In this document: positions 26,001 through 34,120 of the stretch, in pieces
How the letters are laid out: each line of letters starts with the position of its first letter
Position numbering within the stretch: position 1 is the first letter of the stretch
Source: Nostoc sp. 'Peltigera membranacea cyanobiont' N6
GTDB lineage: Bacteria; Cyanobacteriota; Cyanobacteriia; Cyanobacteriales; Nostocaceae
DNA: 64,000 nt
Reading direction: 5' to 3'
Assembly: GCF_002949735.1 (NCBI RefSeq)
Contig: NZ_CP026681.1
Coordinates: 6,324,501 to 6,388,500 of the forward strand
The notes under the pieces: model-generated
Seen by the model: the letters and a program-made list of their open reading frames with translations, nothing else
The model's database searches: none
What the model was told of the DNA's origin: nothing
Translations under genes and position numbers: made by a program

Positions 26001-28809
26001 CATCAGGCGCATATACAGCTACTTGACCACTAGTAATTTCGTCTTTAACATAAATTGTGCCATTTTTACTAGTTAAGTTAATTGCCCCACCAGCCCCAGA
26101 ACTAGATTGAGATGCCACATAATCTGCGATCGTAATATCACCAGCACTGGTGACATTGATATTTCCAGCAGTCCCACCGGACTTATCCGAGACAGTATTT
26201 AAATGGGGGGTAAAACTTTCACCACTAGCAGAAGTAAAATCATTAACTGATACAAAACCATTAGTGCTGGTGATGGAAATATTACCACCATTAGCCCCAG
26301 CAAAGCTACGAATTGCACCAGTATTGATGTTACTGCCAGCTGTGAAAGTAACTGTACCACCTGTTCCGCCAATTTGATCTGCTTGAGCGCGAACAAAACC
26401 CGCAGTTATAGAGTTAGCGGCATTTAAACTAACATTACCTGCTGTACTCCCAACAGCAACACTATAAGATTTGAGTTCATCTGTAGTTATAGAACCACCT
26501 CTGCTGCTAACAGAGATATTGCCACCGTTACCTATTCCTAAAACGTTTATAGGGTAAGGATCTGAGAATGAAGTAATAAATCCTGTTTTAATATCTCCAG
26601 AGCCAGATATATTAACGGTTCCACCATTACCTAAATCGGAGTCGGCGGCTATAAAGCCAGTCTGAATAGTACCGCTATTGCTAGTAATTGTAATATTGCC
26701 ACCATTGCCAGTTGCCGGAACAGCATTTGAACCATTATCTGCTGATGAATAAATATATCCTGTTTTAATATTTCCAAGGGCAGATATATTAACGGTTCCA
26801 CCATTACTTGACAGAGAACTGGATGATAAATTACCAATGTCAATAGTACCTTTGTTAGCAGTAAAGGTAATGTTGCCACCATTGCCCTTTGGAGCAAACG
26901 CATTGATGTATGAAAAATTGCCTAAGTTAGTATTGATGCTGCCGTTATTGCTAATAAAGGTAATATTGCCACTATTAGCAGTAGATATAACATTGGGAAC
27001 CCCTCCAGCAAAACTTTCTACACAGTAACTGGCTAAAGTGCAATTCAGGGAGATATCCCCGTTTGCTGTCAGAGAAATCGGACTACCGCCATCATTTGAG
27101 AAAGAGGCAATGCTACCTGTGACAGAAATTTTACCACCTGCATTAAGTGCGATCGCCCCACCCTTACCCGGATCGGTAAAGGTATTTGTTGCACGGAGGC
27201 TTCCTGTAATGATATCCCCTGTAGCAGTTAAGCTAATGGGGCCAGCAGCACCATTTGAGTTATCTGTCTGAACATTCCCCACCTGAATACTCCCAGGTGG
27301 CAAACCCAACGCACTTATTGGCGACTGAAAATTAGTTAATAATGACCCTTGAGATGAAGGAAAATTCTCAGGTGTAACTGAAGCCAAACCTGCCCGCAAA
27401 ATTAAAGCACGGCTGGTAGTCAAGGTTGTAAAATCAGGATCGGAAACCGGAATACTCCCACTCGTATCGGGCGAATTAATTGTAATATCCCCACCCTTAA
27501 TACTTCCCGTCGCCTCTACCTTCAGCGCTGTACCTGTATAATTCCCAAATTCTACATCGCCATTAGCCCGAATAATTGGGTCATACAAACTAACAAAATT
27601 ACCCGCGCCTCCGGCTAAATTCTTGATAGAAAACAGTCCACCGCTAAAAAAGTGAGCATCCCCAGAAACATTACCATCGCTAACCAAACTGAGATTTCCA
27701 CCACTGACAAACGGTGTCTGCGGATGATTTAGCGCCAGGATATCAATGTTTTGATTTCCTTGAATATTCAGATTCCCGCCAGCTTGTGCCGAAAAGGAAT
27801 TTGCTACACTATCGCGCACCCTTACCGTGTCTTTAGCTAATAGGTTTAAATCTCCTGTTGTCAGCAGTTGACTTTCTGGTAGTGTCAAATTACGTGCAGC
27901 TGATAAAGTTGCTGTCCCAGATGTAACGTTTTTGGCTACGACATCCCCAGAATCTACCGCAATTCCAGAACCTGAGAGTTCTACTTGTCCGTTGCTGTTA
28001 ACTTTCAATTGATTGGCGTTACCCACACCAGCACCTGTTAACAACTGCGGTAGACTTGCAGGAGTTGCAGATGTAGCTGATGGGGGTTGAATTTCTAAAC
28101 TTAGCAGATGTCCAGGTTGGCTGATGCGTAAGAGGTTTTCACCTGGAACGGCGGCGACGGTGATGTTACCTCCTGGTGCTGATAGCTTTCCAGTACTGAT
28201 GACAGTGCCACCGATTAAATTTAAGTTGTTGCCAGTAGTGACTGCTAAATTGCCAGAATTAACAATACTCCCTGGTTGAGAGGTTTTGAAAGCAAAGGTA
28301 TTGGGGGTTCCTACTAAAGTGGCGTAGTTGTTGCTACCAACTGCATTAAAGGAATTTGACCCAAAACCAATACTATTGGCAGTGGTGGCGGTGAAATCAG
28401 CAGGTACATTTAAGCTGGCGTTGGCACCAAATACGATACCAGCCGGGTTCATTAAGAAGAGGTTAGAATTCCCGCCAGTAACTTGTAATAGTCCGTTAAT
28501 TACTGAAGGATCGCCACCAACAACACGCCCTAAAATATTTTGAATATTTGGGTTAGAGAGAAAGTTTGCGATCTGGTTGGAGTCCAGTCCGAATTTTTGG
28601 AAGCTGTGAAAGAGATTCGCGCCATCTCTAGAAAGACTACCACCACTGATATCTAACTGGTTGCCGTTGGGGGTGACAAGAGAACCTGTACCGTCAGTAG
28701 CTGGTGTAATAGATTGTGCTTTCACGAGAACGATCGCCTGGAAAACAGCAACCAGAGCGATCGCTTGAGTTAGCAAATATAAACCAATTTTTTGAGCTAC
28801 AGAATTCAT
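20092..28809 (-). CDS. Two-partner-secretion filamentous haemagglutinin-CHAT protease fusion
   Basis: A 2905-residue exported protein. Signal peptide (residues 1-31, ending VLVKAQS), then a TPS domain (about 32-290) with the NPNIQN and LFLMNPAGIVFG motifs recognised by a TpsB transporter. A very long Gly/Asn/Ser/Thr-rich beta-helix follows (about 300-2500) with repeats of the type GNGGNITITS. The C-terminal roughly 330 residues form a CHAT (caspase-like) domain, with His2744 (MIHLATHVDF) and Cys2787 (LLVLSACKSAFG). The TpsB partner is encoded divergently at 32182. It is last in an apparent operon after COP23 and two trypsin-like genes, although a 420-bp gap with a MITE precedes it. I infer a cell-surface or secreted fibre carrying a cysteine protease at its tip; substrate unknown. 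Confidence 0.93.
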   Translation of the reverse strand: MNSVAQKIGLYLLTQAIALVAVFQAIVLVKAQSITPATDGTGSLVTPNGNQLDISGGSLSRDGANLFHSFQKFGLDSNQIANFLSNPNIQNILGRVVGGDPSVINGLLQVTGGNSNLFLMNPAGIVFGANASLNVPADFTATTANSIGFGSNSFNAVGSNNYATLVGTPNTFAFKTSQPGSIVNSGNLAVTTGNNLNLIGGTVISTGKLSAPGGNITVAAVPGENLLRISQPGHLLSLEIQPPSATSATPASLPQLLTGAGVGNANQLKVNSNGQVELSGSGIAVDSGDVVAKNVTSGTATLSAARNLTLPESQLLTTGDLNLLAKDTVRVRDSVANSFSAQAGGNLNIQGNQNIDILALNHPQTPFVSGGNLSLVSDGNVSGDAHFFSGGLFSIKNLAGGAGNFVSLYDPIIRANGDVEFGNYTGTALKVEATGSIKGGDITINSPDTSGSIPVSDPDFTTLTTSRALILRAGLASVTPENFPSSQGSLLTNFQSPISALGLPPGSIQVGNVQTDNSNGAAGPISLTATGDIITGSLRATNTFTDPGKGGAIALNAGGKISVTGSIASFSNDGGSPISLTANGDISLNCTLASYCVESFAGGVPNVISTANSGNITFISNNGSINTNLGNFSYINAFAPKGNGGNITFTANKGTIDIGNLSSSSLSSNGGTVNISALGNIKTGYIYSSADNGSNAVPATGNGGNITITSNSGTIQTGFIAADSDLGNGGTVNISGSGDIKTGFITSFSDPYPINVLGIGNGGNISVSSRGGSITTDELKSYSVAVGSTAGNVSLNAANSITAGFVRAQADQIGGTGGTVTFTAGSNINTGAIRSFAGANGGNISITSTNGFVSVNDFTSASGESFTPHLNTVSDKSGGTAGNINVTSAGDITIADYVASQSSSGAGGAINLTSKNGTIYVKDEITSGQVAVYAPDAPTGKTVTLRAAGNISTGGIYAGGTNSSGNIDAQTTGGSINISNLTTSSTSGNGGFVTLRATNDIITGSIDANSTNGTGGAIALTAPNRITTGNLTTKGNDINLNGKVILGSDVTFSTGSSSSGNINFATTVDGDNSGYNDLILTAGTGNINFGGIIGGITPLTSLTITSAANTNVSGNITTNSNISITSPLTLNNDAIFNAGSGNAIALNGTVNGSHSLKLTTGAGVGDVVLKGDIGNTQPLNSFIVESKNITAPNNITTANGDIDLSGIITLTGNTIFNARTGKISFGGKLDAGSNNLTLTADEINPNSSSLGNPIIGTGNLLLQPFTPGKDITLGGTSDSGTGTLDLTTSELAVLQNGFNSITIGRNDGSGAITINPVTFNNPVTITSLSNIFVNGAITGTNNASVTLKAPTTTLNAGITNNNQPINFLNKVLIGNGANVALNSGNANISFANTIDGAGNLSLAAGAGNISFGDNVGSTNPLASLNITGANTTVPGNITTTGNINFNSPLTLTGVGTTTINASNGSVTSGQITSAGKNISILGSSLSLGNIFSNLGSSNGGNITLTSSTGNLAGNGLFSYGNGTGNGGDINITSAGNINFTNAIVSDGNNTSGNITLQANNGIDIATSISAGSPTATKGGNITLNTTSGDITVGGQLDAIANTPGNILVNSGGGINIGVAAAPFPSIDVYSPNGFGGSVNLNAQDDINTQSIRTDGTTGGGNITISSNNGSINFTSGGSVFAGSGNINLTANEINLLGGANSFNGSGNFLLQPFTPSQNITLGGSTDTGTNILNLTTTDLAALQNGFSSITIGRNDGGGAVTINNATFNDPVKIQTPTGAGSITATGSIIGTDNASIHLLANQKITTDSITTNGKNIDITSNNGGIENTNSIQSYSYYGSASGNITLKASGDINLSDDFGTGEQLSEVTTAGDISIISGGKITTGRVSSFGLTKSGNITIDAVGDISTGKDAIVASSESGQSGNIFLTSTNGNIFSGAGFFTQNTLGSNNGGNITLKAAGNITTADIASGGDKGGEIQIISSNGGINTIGGLLCGSYSSCEIDSSGGTGGKITLNAFGNITTGGIVSDGSTGGDVSLTSTNGNIDISNLVSDGAESKGGLNASSIGGTGGAIKLVAVNGTITTNDLSSHSSSNSNGTSGNGGAISLTAKNDINIKSATTSSYGSSSYGAGSAGNGGAINIFSTDGGINTLDLASDTAANGGKVGNAGNITLNAKNDIATGYVFSGTEGSTTGNGGAINFTSTDGSISNDYIETLSYSSNGLAGNGGAVSLNANNNITTFNINTKGGTSGGNIDITSTNGSILTYSLFSDATNGKGGIVSLIAPLGVTTNNILTNDNNVTLQSSRGAIVTQDITTNGGEITFEAKDSIKAGVLNSSSSTGNGGNITLDPDNDIEVTSINAQGGSNGTGGNVDIITNRFFRALGTFSDRNGINSSISTSGGTGSGEVTIVHGGNGTTPFVVGNADTNGTAGAITTDSGNAILPNRFYTGNYTQGNIQIITASSLKNDPKPDDLTPPLPSPPVRNSNFSVGVDTAFAEVDEQATRKFDQYLGKSSGTSLKSLADARATLAEIQAKTGVKPAIIYAQFTPSSNISTKDKDILDLVLVTAEGKPMRKRLPGVTRAKVLRVAQKFYNEISDVNKAATTSYLISSQQLYKWLILPQEAELQKQGIKNLAFVMDAGLRSIPLAALHDGKQFLIEKYSIGMLPSLSLTDTSYVNLKNSQVLAMGASEFAQDQNQNPLEAVPIEVSTIVQKLWKGKFLLNKDFTLENLKAQRRQNPFAMIHLATHVDFVSGDSSKSYIQLYNTKLRLDQVRQLGWNKPPVELLVLSACKSAFGDEQAELGFAGLAIQTGVKSAIASLWYVSDAGTLGLMTEFYSQLKTAPIKADALQQAQLAMIQGKVRIEGNQLTGINGGVSLQPQMATYLQQNIVGNLSHPFYWAPFTMIGSPW

Positions 28810-29084
28810 CTCAATCCTTGTATAAATAAAACTCCAATTTCAATACAATGTCGCCTATGCAACAACATAAGCGACATCAGTACAAGTATGGAAGTTTTCA
28901 AAAAAATGAGATAAAATCTCCGGTATAATACTTATAAAGTTTTCCTACTCAGATACAACAGATACTGTCAACAGCCCTACCTAATCTTGGTTTGAAGTTT
29001 TCCACAGGTTCAATAAAGGCGGTTAGAAACCGTGTCTACACAAAACCTTACCCACCGATTTGGGCTACAAACCCTCTTATTGCC
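28810..29084. other. Spacer upstream of the FHA-CHAT gene with dispersed repeat
   Basis: Probably contains the gene's own promoter. From about 29014 to 29068 it holds GGCGGTTAGAAACCGTGTCT and following bases, homologous in inverse orientation to the interior of the element at 40670-40833 (GGGCGGTTAAGAAACCGCGT). Confidence 0.55.
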
Positions 29085-29195
29085 TAGACCTCTTGCAAAA
29101 GTCCTTAACCCCGCAACCCCGCAAGCGGGGAGGGAAGAAAAAGCGTAGCTGTGGCGGGATGGGGTTCTGTATTTTTTATTTATGCAAGAGGTTTC
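29085..29195. mobile_element. MITE-like element with ACCTCTTGCA terminal repeats
   Basis: ACCTCTTGCA (29088-29097) and TGCAAGAGGT (29183-29192) are perfect inverted termini, about 105 bp apart, with an interior CCCCGCAAGCGGGG hairpin and no coding capacity. It sits between the second trypsin-like gene and the FHA-CHAT gene and may separate their transcription. Confidence 0.7.
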
Positions 29196-29228
29196 CTATG
29201 TAGCTGCAAATGCTTTAGCCTTGTATAA

Positions 29229-30305
29229 TTACCACGCACGAGAACCGGAGGAACTGGGAGCGGTATTTTGGGTGGGTGCCGATGCAGGTGCAGGTGCAGG
29301 TATCGATGCAGGCTGAATAGAGGCTGGGCGGGGTGTACTATTCTCTGAATGTTCCTTTATAACCTCGGTGGTTCCATCATCTTCTTCGCTAATATTCGTA
29401 CTGGGCGGAACTTTCGAGGTATTGTTGCTACCACCTCTCAAGGCAACAAGGTTACTGAATAATCCCGGTTCTGAGTTATCAAGTTTTACACCTAGTTCTT
29501 GGACAGCATTCGGTACTAATTTCAGAAAAGTCTGAATGGGAATACCCAAGTTAAATCCAGTTTTATCGGTAATGCTTTGAGGGCCACTTTCTTGATTTTC
29601 TCCAGGTGATGCTGGGCGACTACTGACTTCTTCTCTGTCGCCTTTGCCGTGAATACCTACAAGCCGTCCTGACACATCAAATACGGGGCCGCCACTCATT
29701 CCTACTCTGGTAACACTTGTATAAACTATCGCATAACCATTTTCTACGTCTGTTGGTTCTTGTTCGCCCTCAACTGAACTCTCATCTAAGCGACTAGAAA
29801 CTAAAGAAGAGGTGAACTGAAACACACGTTTTTTGATCGCTGCACCAGGGTTAGGAAATCCAGCAATATAAACACCAGCACCCTCGGTCGTATACTTAGA
29901 ATCACCAAGAGCAGCTGTTTCATAAGTGCGATCGCTCCGAAAACGCACAATCGCTAAATCGACACCAGGCAATTTCTGAATGTCTTTCTGAGTGGAAATC
30001 GCAACTTTTTGGCGTTTTCTACCTCCTTCGGGCAGAGGTGTGACGACGGTATATTCATCATCGTCATATTGCACAACGTGAGTCGCTGTCAGCACCACGT
30101 AAACGTTCGTTCCTCCTTCCTTGTATCGCCCGATAATTACACCTGAACCTGGAGAATTAACTGTAGGCTCAATTCGGACTACGGTTGATTTCGCAATATT
30201 AGCAACATCAGTCGGTATTAATGCTTGTTTAGCGATCGCTGGACTGGCTAGCACTACCATTGCTACACCAACAATGCAACCTGGTAAGAGATATCGATTT
30301 AGCAT
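29229..30305 (-). CDS. Trypsin-like serine protease, exported
   Basis: A 358-residue S1-type protease with a signal peptide (residues 1-25, VVLASPAIA). The triad is intact: His76 (VLTATHVV), Asp116 (PGVDLAIVRF) and Ser204 (VGMSGGPVF). The C-terminal about 100 residues are Pro/Ala/Ser-rich and low complexity (PASIPAPAPASAP), a likely periplasmic or surface linker. It lies 31 bp downstream of a paralogous protease gene in the COP23-trypsin-trypsin-CHAT run. A role in processing or activating the TPS-CHAT protein is plausible but rests only on the neighbourhood. Confidence 0.9.
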   Translation of the reverse strand: MLNRYLLPGCIVGVAMVVLASPAIAKQALIPTDVANIAKSTVVRIEPTVNSPGSGVIIGRYKEGGTNVYVVLTATHVVQYDDDEYTVVTPLPEGGRKRQKVAISTQKDIQKLPGVDLAIVRFRSDRTYETAALGDSKYTTEGAGVYIAGFPNPGAAIKKRVFQFTSSLVSSRLDESSVEGEQEPTDVENGYAIVYTSVTRVGMSGGPVFDVSGRLVGIHGKGDREEVSSRPASPGENQESGPQSITDKTGFNLGIPIQTFLKLVPNAVQELGVKLDNSEPGLFSNLVALRGGSNNTSKVPPSTNISEEDDGTTEVIKEHSENSTPRPASIQPASIPAPAPASAPTQNTAPSSSGSRAW

Positions 30306-30336
30306 GGCGCTGATTCCTTAATGACTCTTAACTTCT

Positions 30337-31245
30337 TTACCAAAACGAACTGGGAGAGGTTTGATTAGTTGCTGGAATTGGAAAACTCGGTGTCCCCTCT
30401 GGAGATAAGGGGGAATCGGGAATCTCAGGAACAATGGGAAAGGAAGATTGCACTTGAGAGGGAACGATCGCCCCATTGGCAAATTGGGGAGCAAGTTGTA
30501 AAAATGTTTGGATTGGAACAGCCCAACTGGATGCATCAAATTTTTGTCGGACTTGCAAAACCGGGGTGGAACCATCTTTAAAGATATAAGTATTGCCCCA
30601 AAGAGGGTACTTATGTTTGCCGTTAATTCCGACAAGTTCACCACGACGATTTAGTAATGGGCCACCACTCATCCCTTTAAAAATGTCGTTGCTGTAACCA
30701 ACTTGATACCCACCCCGAAAAGCTTGTGGTAATAAATATTCAACTTTACCTGTGGTGAAAACTAAGCCTTGTTGTTCATCGGGATAACCAGTCGCAAAGG
30801 TTTCATCACCAATGGCCAGAGATGAATTGGCGATCGCGGCGATCGCATAATCATTAGCACTCCTAAAATTGAGTAAGCCTAAATCATCTTCTGGAAATTG
30901 AGTAGATTTAACGGCCTGTGCGGTGTAAATCTTCCCATCGGCTGTTTGGATTTGATAACTCTTACCAATTCTCAGGACGTGGGCGTTAGTTATAACTGTG
31001 TAAACTTGACCTTGTTTTTTAATTAAAATTCCTGAACCCCAACCTTGTCCTGCAAGCACTTTGACGGTAATTGCGCGACCGCGATCGCGTAATTGCTTTA
31101 ATGACAATTGCGCTTTTGCTTGACTCGTTAAACTGGTACTCAAAACACTGGTCTGGGAAGCTACTTCTGAAGAAAATGCTTGTGTTGATAGCGTAAGCGG
31201 TAAACTAACAACACAAGCAAGCATACAAAAAATACGAAATTTCAT
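30337..31245 (-). CDS. Trypsin-like serine protease, exported
   Basis: A 302-residue S1-type protease with a signal peptide (residues 1-26, SLPLTLSTQAFS). Triad: His89 (VITNAHVL), Asp121 (PEDDLGLLNF) and Ser193 (FKGMSGGPLL). The C-terminus is Pro/Ser-rich. It is related to the adjacent downstream protease but shorter, so the pair looks like an old tandem duplication. It lies 21 bp after the COP23 gene and therefore probably shares its transcript. Confidence 0.9.
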   Translation of the reverse strand: MKFRIFCMLACVVSLPLTLSTQAFSSEVASQTSVLSTSLTSQAKAQLSLKQLRDRGRAITVKVLAGQGWGSGILIKKQGQVYTVITNAHVLRIGKSYQIQTADGKIYTAQAVKSTQFPEDDLGLLNFRSANDYAIAAIANSSLAIGDETFATGYPDEQQGLVFTTGKVEYLLPQAFRGGYQVGYSNDIFKGMSGGPLLNRRGELVGINGKHKYPLWGNTYIFKDGSTPVLQVRQKFDASSWAVPIQTFLQLAPQFANGAIVPSQVQSSFPIVPEIPDSPLSPEGTPSFPIPATNQTSPSSFW

Positions 31246-31266
31246 TTTGTACTTAATAAAAATTCT

Positions 31267-31854
31267 TTAGAATGCGCGACCAGGCTTGCTTGGTGTAGCT
31301 GCTGCACCATTACCATTAGATCCAGTAGATCGAGCTTCTCCTCCTGATGCGTTCAGAGGAGCTAATTTTTGTGTCAAGTTAATATAAGTCCGACCTTTTG
31401 ATTCATACAAAGCGGGGCCTGCACCATCACGCACATCAAAGAGTCTTTGCAAGGTTTCTGCCGCATTCACACCACGCTTGAGGGTGAATAGCAGGTTGCT
31501 GGTGTTGCAACTACCTCCAGGAGTGGCTGCACAAACCACAGGCATACCGTTAACTACCCCTGCGGTGATGTAATCTAAAGAACCATTATTGTGAGCTTGT
31601 TGAAATCTTGCAGACACTTGCTGACACCGGGTTACGGGGTCATATCCAGAACCAGTAAAATACTCTGAGTACCAGCGAACTACTGACAAACTTGCACCTG
31701 TAGCAACGTTGGTAGCTTTTGTTGCAGGTAATGAGTTGCTAGTATCGCAAGAAAACTGAATCGTCCCTGCTGCGTAGCTTGGTGTGTTAAAAACTGCCCC
31801 TAGACCACTTAAAAGTGCAACTCCACTCAGAATAGCTAAAGATTGTCTCAACAT
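31267..31854 (-). CDS. COP23 domain protein
   Basis: A 195-residue exported protein. The ATG at 31854 (MLRQSLAILSGVALLSG) has AGGAGAC 8 bp upstream; an earlier in-frame ATG would put that Shine-Dalgarno inside the gene. Signal peptide to about residue 28 (PSYAAG). The mature part has four cysteines and the COP23 pattern: FSCDTSNSLPAT, SVVRWYSEYF, PVTRCQQVSARFQQAHNNG, VNGMPVVCAA and LLFTLKRGVNAAETLQRL. COP23 is named after a circadian-oscillating cyanobacterial surface protein; function is unknown. It is the first gene of the run leading to the CHAT gene and is divergent from tpsB. Confidence 0.8.
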   Translation of the reverse strand: MLRQSLAILSGVALLSGLGAVFNTPSYAAGTIQFSCDTSNSLPATKATNVATGASLSVVRWYSEYFTGSGYDPVTRCQQVSARFQQAHNNGSLDYITAGVVNGMPVVCAATPGGSCNTSNLLFTLKRGVNAAETLQRLFDVRDGAGPALYESKGRTYINLTQKLAPLNASGGEARSTGSNGNGAAATPSKPGRAF

Positions 31855-32181
31855 CAAACTGTCTCCTAACAAATATTGTTTCTATTTCTCGTCCAAGATA
31901 GCTTGTAATAAATAAAACTGAGTATAGGAGATTACTTAAGTATACACTTGATAATTTTTCAGCTAAATGATGATTTTCTTTACAAATAAGTAGCAGCTTC
32001 TCAGGTCATACATGCAAATATAAAGTGCTAAATATTACTTACTATCGCGATACATCTTTCGGTTAATCGTAGAAAAAGCCTATAAAGTTCAGCCAACACT
32101 ACATCAGAGTCAATGTCGTGTGTTAACTTGGAAACCTCCTAGTTATCTACGTAGGCAAATTCCAAAGAGAGTAGTAATTAT

Positions 32182-33948
32182 ATGCGGTGGTATTTAAAGT
32201 TTAGGGTGCAGTGTGTATTTTTAGTTCCTGGTGTGTTACTGGTGGCATCGATCTCGCCAAGTTATGGCGATTTGTCTAATTCATCTGTATTTTTAGAATT
32301 ACCACAGATATTGGCGCAAGCAGCAAATCCAGAAGGCGATCCAAATCGGCAAAGGTTTCCGCAATCTGCACCAGCCCCAGAACCGCTACCGCCAGAAACT
32401 CAAAAACCTGTGCAGCCGATTCCGACCCCAGAACCCTCGTCTGTGCCTGTTGTTGAAAGTATTCAGGTTAAGAAAATTGAGGTGACGGGGAGTACAATTT
32501 TGAAATCAGAGCAACTGAATGCTATCACTAGGCCAGTTGAAGGCCGTTCGGTTAGCTTGGAAGAACTGAGAAAAGTTGCCGATGATATTACCCAAATCTA
32601 CCTTGAACGTGGCTACATCACCTCAAGAGCAATTTTGGTAGACCAAGCAATTACTGGTGGTGTAGTCCAAATTCGGGTAATTGAAGGTGGTCTAGAAAAA
32701 ATTGAAATCCAAGGAACAAAACGCCTTAATCCTGATTATGTGCGATCGCGCGTCTCCCTTGGTGCTAGCAGACCTCTTTCCACAGCTAATTTAGAAGACC
32801 AGTTAAGATTGTTACGATCCGATCCCCTGTTATCCAATGTAGAAGCCAGCCTACGCACTGGTAGCGGGGTTGGTCAAAGTATTTTGGTAGTCAGAGTTAC
32901 TGAAGCTGATGCCTTTGATGGGACAGTCAGCATTGATAATTATTCTCCACCTAGTGTTGGTTCTGAAAGATTGGGCGTTACTGGTAGTTATCGAAACCTC
33001 ACTGGTATGGGTGATGAACTTGCAGCCGCTTATTACCGCACAACTGAGGGAGGCTCAAATATTTATGATTTTAGCTACCGATTACCTCTGAATGCGATGA
33101 ATGGTACTTTACAACTACGCACCACCATTAGCAACAACGAAGTTATCCAAGAACCTTTTAAGAGCTTTGATATTCGGGGAGAATCTCAGTTATATGAAAT
33201 AAGTTATCGCCAGCCTTTGGTGCGATCGCCCCGTGAAGAATTCGCTTTATCATTTGGCTTTACTGTCCAAAATGGTCAAACATTTACCTTTGCAGGCGCA
33301 ACACCCTTTGGCTTTGGCCCCGACAAAGATGGTAACAGCCGCACCCGTGTAATTAAGTTTGGTCAAGATTATGTCCTCCGAGATGTAACAGGTGCATGGG
33401 CATTGCGATCGCTATTTAGTTTGGGTCTTGGTACCTTTGATGCCACCATCAATCCTGACCCTGTTCCCGATGGTCGCTTTTTTAGTTGGTTGGCACAAGT
33501 CCAACGGGTGCAACGGTTGAATGATATTAATCTTTTAATTGCCCAAGCCGAGGTACAACTAACGCCCAATGGTTTATTACCCTCTCAGCAATTTGTGATT
33601 GGTGGCGGTCAATCGTTGCGCGGTTATCGGCAAAACGCTCGTGCTGGCGATAATGGGGTACGATTCTCGCTAGAAAACCGCCTCACACTCGAAAAAGACG
33701 AATCTGGAAACTCTATGCTGCAAATTGCTCCATTTTTCGATGCGGGAGTTGTCTGGAATGTGAATAATAACCCCAACCAACTACAAACACAGACATTTTT
33801 AGCAGGTGTGGGACTGGGGATTTTATGGCAACCTATACCAAGTCTTAATATGCGGCTAGACTATGGTCTTCCCCTAATCGATCTGGACGACCGAGGTGAA
33901 AATGCTCAGGATGATGGCTTTTATTTTAGTTTAGGATATAAACTTTAA
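32182..33948 (+). CDS. ShlB/FhaC/HecB-type outer-membrane transporter (TpsB)
   Basis: A 588-residue outer-membrane protein. Signal peptide, then a Pro-rich stretch (residues about 50-95) and two POTRA domains (about 95-250; VKKIEVTGSTIL, ERGYITSRAIL, GGLEKIEIQGTKRLN). The C-terminal 16-strand barrel has the substrate-gating motif GGGQSLRGYRQNARAGDNG and ends in aromatic YFSLGYKL, typical of a BamA-recognised terminus. TpsB proteins thread TpsA substrates through the outer membrane; the only TpsA in the window is the FHA-CHAT protein, encoded divergently in the same locus, so that is the likely cargo. Confidence 0.93.
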   Translation: MRWYLKFRVQCVFLVPGVLLVASISPSYGDLSNSSVFLELPQILAQAANPEGDPNRQRFPQSAPAPEPLPPETQKPVQPIPTPEPSSVPVVESIQVKKIEVTGSTILKSEQLNAITRPVEGRSVSLEELRKVADDITQIYLERGYITSRAILVDQAITGGVVQIRVIEGGLEKIEIQGTKRLNPDYVRSRVSLGASRPLSTANLEDQLRLLRSDPLLSNVEASLRTGSGVGQSILVVRVTEADAFDGTVSIDNYSPPSVGSERLGVTGSYRNLTGMGDELAAAYYRTTEGGSNIYDFSYRLPLNAMNGTLQLRTTISNNEVIQEPFKSFDIRGESQLYEISYRQPLVRSPREEFALSFGFTVQNGQTFTFAGATPFGFGPDKDGNSRTRVIKFGQDYVLRDVTGAWALRSLFSLGLGTFDATINPDPVPDGRFFSWLAQVQRVQRLNDINLLIAQAEVQLTPNGLLPSQQFVIGGGQSLRGYRQNARAGDNGVRFSLENRLTLEKDESGNSMLQIAPFFDAGVVWNVNNNPNQLQTQTFLAGVGLGILWQPIPSLNMRLDYGLPLIDLDDRGENAQDDGFYFSLGYKL

Positions 33949-34120
33949 GACGTTGCTGAATTCAGCGATAGTGGAAAGTATCTAATTAATTGCGGGAGTA
34001 GCGATCGCAGCAACAGCAGTAATTCACAATCATATTGATGTAACATTTAACGTTCGAGAATTTCAAAGAGTACCCAGCTTGCAAATAGAGAATTGGCGTT
34101 CTTTTTAAATTACATATCTA

